A stretch of 20,632 nt of DNA from Candidatus Spyradosoma merdigallinarum. GTDB taxonomy: Bacteria > Verrucomicrobiota > Verrucomicrobiia > Opitutales > UBA953. The stretch spans positions 1 to 20,632 of the forward strand of contig DVOG01000184.1 in the NCBI GenBank assembly GCA_018713755.1, read 5' to 3'. Shown here piece by piece: positions 17,178 through 20,632 of the stretch. The position numbers and the translations under genes were made by a program. Position 1 is the first letter of the stretch. Each line of letters begins with the position of its first letter. The notes under the pieces are model-generated. The model saw nothing but the letters and a program-made list of their open reading frames with translations, did no database searches and had not been told where the DNA came from.

Positions 17178-18191
17178 ATGGACGCCACGTCTTCAGAACC
17201 GCTCACGAAAACGCTGGACGAAAGCGGAATCTTCGCTCCCGTCAGAAAGCACTTCGAGGCGCTCGACGCGTTTCTCGAGGCGCAAGTGCAGGAGTTCGCG
17301 CCGGCGGCGCGGGAAAGCCTGCGCTACACGTTCGCGCATCGCGGGAAAAGGCTGCGCCCGGCGCTCGTGTTTTTTTCCGGCTGGAAAGGCGAAGACGCCG
17401 TCGAGCCGGCCGCGGTGCGCGCCGCCGCGACGGTCGAGCTGATTCACCTCGCGACGCTCGTCCACGACGACATTCTCGACGACGCCGCGCTGCGCCACGC
17501 CTCGCCGACGCTTTTCGCCAAATACGGCGCGCACACCGCCGTGCTGCTCGGCGACGCGATTTTCGCGCACGCGCTCAAGCTGATGTCGGACTTCGACGAA
17601 GTCGAGCTTTGCCGCGCGCTCGCCGTCGCGACGCGCAAAATCTGCACCGGGGAAATCTGGCAGACGACGGAGCGCGGGAACGCGGCGCTTTCGCTCGAAG
17701 ACTATTTCGAAATCATCCAAATGAAGACCGGCGAGCTCTTCGAGGTCAGCGCGCTGCTCGGCGCTTCGCTCGCCGGGCGCGGCGCGGACGCGGGCGCGGC
17801 GTTCGCGCGCTTCGGCCGGCACCTCGGGCGCGCGTATCAGATTTTTGACGACATCGTCGACTATCTCGGCACGGAGTCCGCGATCGGGAAAACGCTCGGC
17901 ACGGATCTCTCCAGCGGGAAATTCACGCTGCCGGAGATTCTTTTCTTCCGCGGTCTCGACGCGCGGGAACGCGAAGCGTTTCTGGCGGAAGCCGCCGCGG
18001 GAACGCTCGCGCTCGGCGACGTCTCCGAGCGGATGCGCGCGGCAGGCGTCTTCGGCGAAAGCCGGGAATATTTTCTGAAGGAAACGCGGCTCGCCGCGGA
18101 CGCGCTTGCGCCTTACGCGGGAACGCCGGGCACGGAGCATTTGCTCGCGCTGGCGGATTTCGTCGCCGCGCAGGTTCGGAAAATCTCCTGA
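17178..18191 (+). CDS. Polyprenyl diphosphate synthase (trans, long-chain type)
   Basis: Condenses isopentenyl diphosphate units onto an allylic primer to build all-trans polyprenyl diphosphates, for example quinone side chains. The 337-residue protein has GKRLRPALV at 57-65, the first aspartate-rich motif DDILD at 97-101 and the second DDIVD at 224-228, plus the LGDAIFAHAL and QMKTGELF segments. Small residues before the first DDxxD, and a length near IspB (about 323 residues), favour a long-chain product over farnesyl or geranylgeranyl; chain length cannot be read with certainty. It follows gltX by 21 bases and is followed by a strong terminator, so it is probably the last gene of that transcript. 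Confidence 0.9.
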   Translation: MDATSSEPLTKTLDESGIFAPVRKHFEALDAFLEAQVQEFAPAARESLRYTFAHRGKRLRPALVFFSGWKGEDAVEPAAVRAAATVELIHLATLVHDDILDDAALRHASPTLFAKYGAHTAVLLGDAIFAHALKLMSDFDEVELCRALAVATRKICTGEIWQTTERGNAALSLEDYFEIIQMKTGELFEVSALLGASLAGRGADAGAAFARFGRHLGRAYQIFDDIVDYLGTESAIGKTLGTDLSSGKFTLPEILFFRGLDAREREAFLAEAAAGTLALGDVSERMRAAGVFGESREYFLKETRLAADALAPYAGTPGTEHLLALADFVAAQVRKIS

Positions 18192-18218
18192 GCCGCAAAA
18201 AATCGTTTTCCGAAGAGA

Positions 18219-18253
18219 AAAAAGGCGCGTTCCCGCGGGGGGCGCGCCTTTTT
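18219..18253 (+). terminator. Strong intrinsic terminator
   Basis: AAAAAGGCGCG (18219-18229) pairs perfectly with CGCGCCTTTTT (18243-18253): an 11-pair stem with a 13-base loop and a T run on the 3' arm. It starts 28 bases after the polyprenyl synthase stop and separates it from the pst operon. The A/T arms would let it work in both directions, but there is no leftward gene to end here. Confidence 0.85.
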
Positions 18254-18301
18254 CGTGTTCCGCGGGAACGGCCCATGCGGAAAAAGGGGAGGGGAAGTTT
18301 C

Positions 18302-18319
18302 CTAACAAAAAACTAACAT
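18302..18319 (+). promoter_or_regulatory. Candidate Pho box upstream of pstS
   Basis: CTAACA (18302-18307), five As and CTAACA (18313-18318) form a direct repeat with an 11-base period. The arrangement equals the classic PhoB box (CTGTCAT-type repeats, 11-base period) and resembles the PhoP TTAACA repeats of Bacillus. It is the only AT-rich patch in the gap and lies 75 bases before pstS. A TAAAAT (18373-18378) could be a -10 but has no -35; the distance to the box is longer than canonical, so the exact promoter is unresolved. Confidence 0.65.
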
Positions 18320-18393
18320 TCGCCGAATACGCGGTAAACGCTCCCGCGGGAAAATGTTCGGACAAACTCCAATAAAATCAAACAGACAAAATC

Positions 18394-19392
18394 ATGATCA
18401 AAGAAATTCTCACAGGCACTCTCGCGGCGGCCTCCGCTTTGGCGGCGAACGCGGATGAACTGACGCTCAACGGCGCGGGCGCGTCGTTCCCGGCGCCCGT
18501 TTATCAGCTTTGGACGTACGCCTACACGCAGACGGGCAAAGCGAAGGTCAACTACCAGAGCCTCGGTTCCGGCGCCGGCATCAGCCAGATCAAGGCGGGA
18601 ACGGTCGACTTCGCGGGCTCCGACAATCCGCTTTCCCTGCAGGAACAGGAAGAAGCGGGCCTGGTTCAGTTCCCGATGCTGACGGGCGGCGTCGTCGTCA
18701 TCGTCAACGTTCCGGGCGTGAAAAGCGGTGAGCTCAAGCTGAGCCGCGCCGTTCTCGCGGACATTTTCCTCGGAAAAATCACGAACTGGAACGATCCCGC
18801 GATCGCGGCGATCAACCCCGGCGTCAAGCTTCCGAAGAACCTGCCGATCACGGTCGTCCGCCGTTCGGACTCTTCGGGAACGACGTTCATCTTCACGGAT
18901 TATCTGAGCAAGATTTCCGGCGAGTGGAAGGAAAAAGTCGGCGCGGGTTCCGCGGTCAAATGGCCGGTCGGCATCGGCGGGCAGAAAAACCCGGGCGTGT
19001 GCAACAACGTGGCGAAAATCCGCGGGAGCATCGGCTACACGGAATACACCTACGCGGTCGAAGCGAAGCTGAACTGCACGCAGCTTGAAAACCAGGCGGG
19101 AACGTTCGTCTCTCCCTCGGCGGAAAACTTCGCGGCGAGCGCGGCGAACGCGGACTGGAACAACGCTCCCGGCTTCGTGATGATGCTCACGAACCAGCCC
19201 GGCGCGGACTCATGGCCGATCACCGGCGTCACCTACATCCTTTTCCGCAAGGACGCGACGGATGAGCGCAAGGCCGCGATGAAGGACTACTTCAACTGGT
19301 GCTTCACCGAAGGCGCGGCTTCCGCTTCCCGCCTCAACTACGTTCCGATTCCGGAAAACGTCGTCAAGCTGATCCGCGAAAAGGCGTTCTGA
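18394..19392 (+). CDS. pstS: Phosphate ABC transporter substrate-binding protein
   Basis: Binds inorganic phosphate outside the cytoplasmic membrane and delivers it to PstCA. The 332-residue protein has a Sec signal peptide cleaved near ANA|DE (20/21) with no lipobox cysteine, so it should be a soluble periplasmic protein. Phosphate-binding signatures are NGAGASFPAPVY at 26-37, GSGAGISQIKAGTVDFAGSD at 58-77, and RSDSSGTTFIFTDYL at 157-171. The NWND segment at 131-134 is also typical. No Shine-Dalgarno precedes the ATG; the leader is A-rich (ACAAAATC). A candidate Pho box and a terminator of the previous operon lie upstream, marking pstS as first gene of the phosphate operon. The iterated word encodes Ala-Gly-Thr in KAGTVD and QAGTFV. 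Confidence 0.95.
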   Translation: MIKEILTGTLAAASALAANADELTLNGAGASFPAPVYQLWTYAYTQTGKAKVNYQSLGSGAGISQIKAGTVDFAGSDNPLSLQEQEEAGLVQFPMLTGGVVVIVNVPGVKSGELKLSRAVLADIFLGKITNWNDPAIAAINPGVKLPKNLPITVVRRSDSSGTTFIFTDYLSKISGEWKEKVGAGSAVKWPVGIGGQKNPGVCNNVAKIRGSIGYTEYTYAVEAKLNCTQLENQAGTFVSPSAENFAASAANADWNNAPGFVMMLTNQPGADSWPITGVTYILFRKDATDERKAAMKDYFNWCFTEGAASASRLNYVPIPENVVKLIREKAF

Positions 19393-19426
19393 TCCGAAAC
19401 CGTCGGCTTTCCCGGCGCGCGGCCGG

Positions 19427-19458
19427 GACGGGCGGTCCCGAAAGGAAAACCGCCCGTC
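19427..19458 (+). terminator. GC-rich hairpin between pstS and pstC, without T tract
   Basis: GACGGGCGGT (19427-19436) pairs perfectly with ACCGCCCGTC (19449-19458) over a 12-base loop. CGCGCGGCCG is repeated on both flanks (19416-19425, 19461-19470). With no T run, it more likely stabilises the pstS message or partly attenuates transcription than terminates, giving more binding protein than permease. Confidence 0.55.
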
Positions 19459-19495
19459 CGCGCGCGGCCGCCAAGCGGACGAAATTCCGACACGC

Positions 19496-20425
19496 ATGAA
19501 CACGGATTCCGTTTTCAAAACGCTCTGCCTCGGCTGCGCCTGCCTCATCGGGCTGCTGATGCTGGGCTTTTTCGTTCAGCTCTTCGTCAATTCGAGCGAC
19601 GCGTGGAGCCAATTCGGACTGGGCTTTCTCTGGTCAAGCGAATGGGATCCCGTCGCCGAAAAATTCGGAGCGCTGCCCTCCATCGCGGGAACGCTGCTGA
19701 CGACCGTCATCGCGCTCGTCGTCGCGTTGCCGCTCGCTTTCGTTTCCGCGCTTTATCTCACGGACGCGCCGCCGGCCGTCGGACGCGTGCTTTCTCAGGC
19801 GATCGATTTGCTCGCCGCGATCCCGAGCGTCATTTACGGGATGTGGGGGCTGTTCGTCCTCGCTCCGCTGATGCAGACTTACGTCCAGCCGTTTCTCGCG
19901 GAAACGCTCCATTTGGCGGAAGCTCCCGTCGTCGGGCAGCTTCTCGTCAGCGAAGCCGGCTACAACGGCTTCGGCTTTTTCACGGCGGGACTGATTCTCG
20001 CCCTGATGGTTCTGCCCTACATTTGCGCGATCATGCGCGACGTCTTCAAGATGACGCCCGCCGTTCTGCGGGAATCCGCTTACGGGATCGGCTGCACGCG
20101 CTGGGAATGCGCCAAGGACATCGTGATGCGCTTCGGCGTCCGCGGGCTGCTCGGCGGCGTCTTCATCGGTTTGGGCCGCGCGCTCGGGGAAACGATGGCG
20201 GTGCTTTTCGTCATCGGAAATCTGACGGACGTTCCCGCCGCCGTCTTCGACTCGGGAACGACGATCGCCGCCACGCTCGCCAACAACTTCGCGGAAGCGC
20301 ACGGGATGCAGCGCAGCGCGCTTTTCGCGCTCGGCCTGGTGCTGCTCGCCATGTCGTTCGCCATCCAGGTTTTCGCGCAGTATTACCTGCATCTGACCTC
20401 TTCGAAGCGCGGAGAATCGCGATGA
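19496..20425 (+). CDS. pstC: Phosphate ABC transporter permease PstC
   Basis: One of two inner-membrane permease subunits of the high-affinity phosphate importer. The 309-residue protein shows about six membrane segments: the first at about 10-30, the core ones at about 63-88, 105-127, 160-180, 215-240 and 280-300. Diagnostic segments are AIPSVIYGMWGLFVLAP at 108-124, the coupling-helix region PAVLRESAYGIGCTRWE at 188-204 and GLGRALGETMAV at 225-236. It starts 103 bases after pstS, past the hairpin, and its stop overlaps the ATG of a tiny ORF before pstA. The length is normal for the family. Function and partners are clear from context. Confidence 0.95.
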   Translation: MNTDSVFKTLCLGCACLIGLLMLGFFVQLFVNSSDAWSQFGLGFLWSSEWDPVAEKFGALPSIAGTLLTTVIALVVALPLAFVSALYLTDAPPAVGRVLSQAIDLLAAIPSVIYGMWGLFVLAPLMQTYVQPFLAETLHLAEAPVVGQLLVSEAGYNGFGFFTAGLILALMVLPYICAIMRDVFKMTPAVLRESAYGIGCTRWECAKDIVMRFGVRGLLGGVFIGLGRALGETMAVLFVIGNLTDVPAAVFDSGTTIAATLANNFAEAHGMQRSALFALGLVLLAMSFAIQVFAQYYLHLTSSKRGESR

Positions 20426-20475
20426 TTCCGCCGTTCCCGCGCTTTCGGTTCTTCAAATATTCATTTTCGCTATGA
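20422..20475 (+). CDS. Possible 17-residue coupling ORF between pstC and pstA
   Basis: ATG at 20422 overlaps the pstC stop as ATGA, and the ORF reads MIPPFPRFRFFKYSFSL before a TGA that overlaps the pstA ATG as a second ATGA. The peptide is aromatic and basic. It may exist only to carry ribosomes from pstC to pstA, or be chance. No other protein evidence is available. Confidence 0.3.
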   Translation: MIPPFPRFRFFKYSFSL

Positions 20476-20632
20476 CATCCGCACAAACGTCGCTCCCGCG
20501 CCGCCGCCCGCTGTTTTTCCGGAAAGCGGTCGACGCCGCCGTGGGGCTTTTTTCGATTTTCGCCGTCGCCGTCGCGGTCGGCGGCATGGCGTGGATCATC
20601 TGCACGGTGATTTCGCGCGGGCTTCCCGCGAT
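20472..20632 (+). CDS. pstA: Phosphate ABC transporter permease PstA (N-terminus only)
   Basis: The second inner-membrane permease subunit of the phosphate importer. Only about 53 residues are present before the window ends. A basic N-terminus with RRRPLFFRKAVD is followed by a first membrane segment of about 20 residues, LFSIFAVAVAVGGMAWIICTV, and ISRGLPA, as in PstA proteins, where a similar GLP follows the first helix. The identification rests mainly on position directly after pstC. The ATG overlaps the stop of the tiny upstream ORF (ATGA). The ATPase pstB and phoU are expected beyond the edge but cannot be seen. Confidence 0.82.
   Translation, partial: MTSAQTSLPRRRPLFFRKAVDAAVGLFSIFAVAVAVGGMAWIICTVISRGLPA

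Overview
The window is GC-rich chromosomal DNA, roughly two-thirds G+C by eye, and very densely coded; no stretch over 300 bases lacks a gene. It points to the PVC superphylum, most likely Verrucomicrobiota. The clues are a Minf_1886-type small protein (a family I know mainly from verrucomicrobia), a Tat-exported NamZ/DUF1343 protein, a secreted sulfatase and a KamA-type aminomutase. I place no genus. No rRNA, tRNA, CRISPR array, transposase or phage gene was seen. It reads as core chromosome rather than an accessory island.

Layout. (1) 1-4416: a partial M20 dipeptidase on the minus strand diverges from a rightward series: an MBL-fold hydrolase, an unrecognised 196-aa protein, shikimate kinase and a KamA-family radical SAM aminomutase. 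(2) 4448-6286: a Minf_1886-family protein on the minus strand diverges from a Tat-exported NamZ-like exo-muramidase. (3) 13995 down to 6341: a six-gene leftward run, tilS, ftsH, a SurA/PpiC-type chaperone, a UMF1-type MFS transporter, rsmA and an OppF-type ATPase. Gaps are 30 to 58 bases and the last two genes overlap by 14. The run mixes RNA maturation, envelope quality control and transport. (4) 14147-18191: a secreted Ser-type sulfatase, gltX and a long-chain polyprenyl diphosphate synthase, closed by a strong intrinsic terminator. (5) 18302 to the right edge: a candidate Pho box followed by pstS, pstC and the start of pstA, a high-affinity phosphate uptake operon.

The most unusual signal is sequence-wide. 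The 7-mer GGGAACG (either strand, usually inside GCGGGAACG) occurs nearly 90 times by hand count. Under five would be expected from base composition. It behaves like a highly iterated genomic word, inside genes and between them, and pairs of copies form palindromes or hairpins at gene ends. Other points of interest are near-leaderless promoter geometry at three genes, a direct-repeat Pho box, a 17-codon ORF locked by ATGA overlaps between pstC and pstA, a serine at the sulfatase formylglycine position, and a PhnP-like MBL protein without the zinc-loop cysteines. I see no convincing new multi-gene defence or biosynthetic system.
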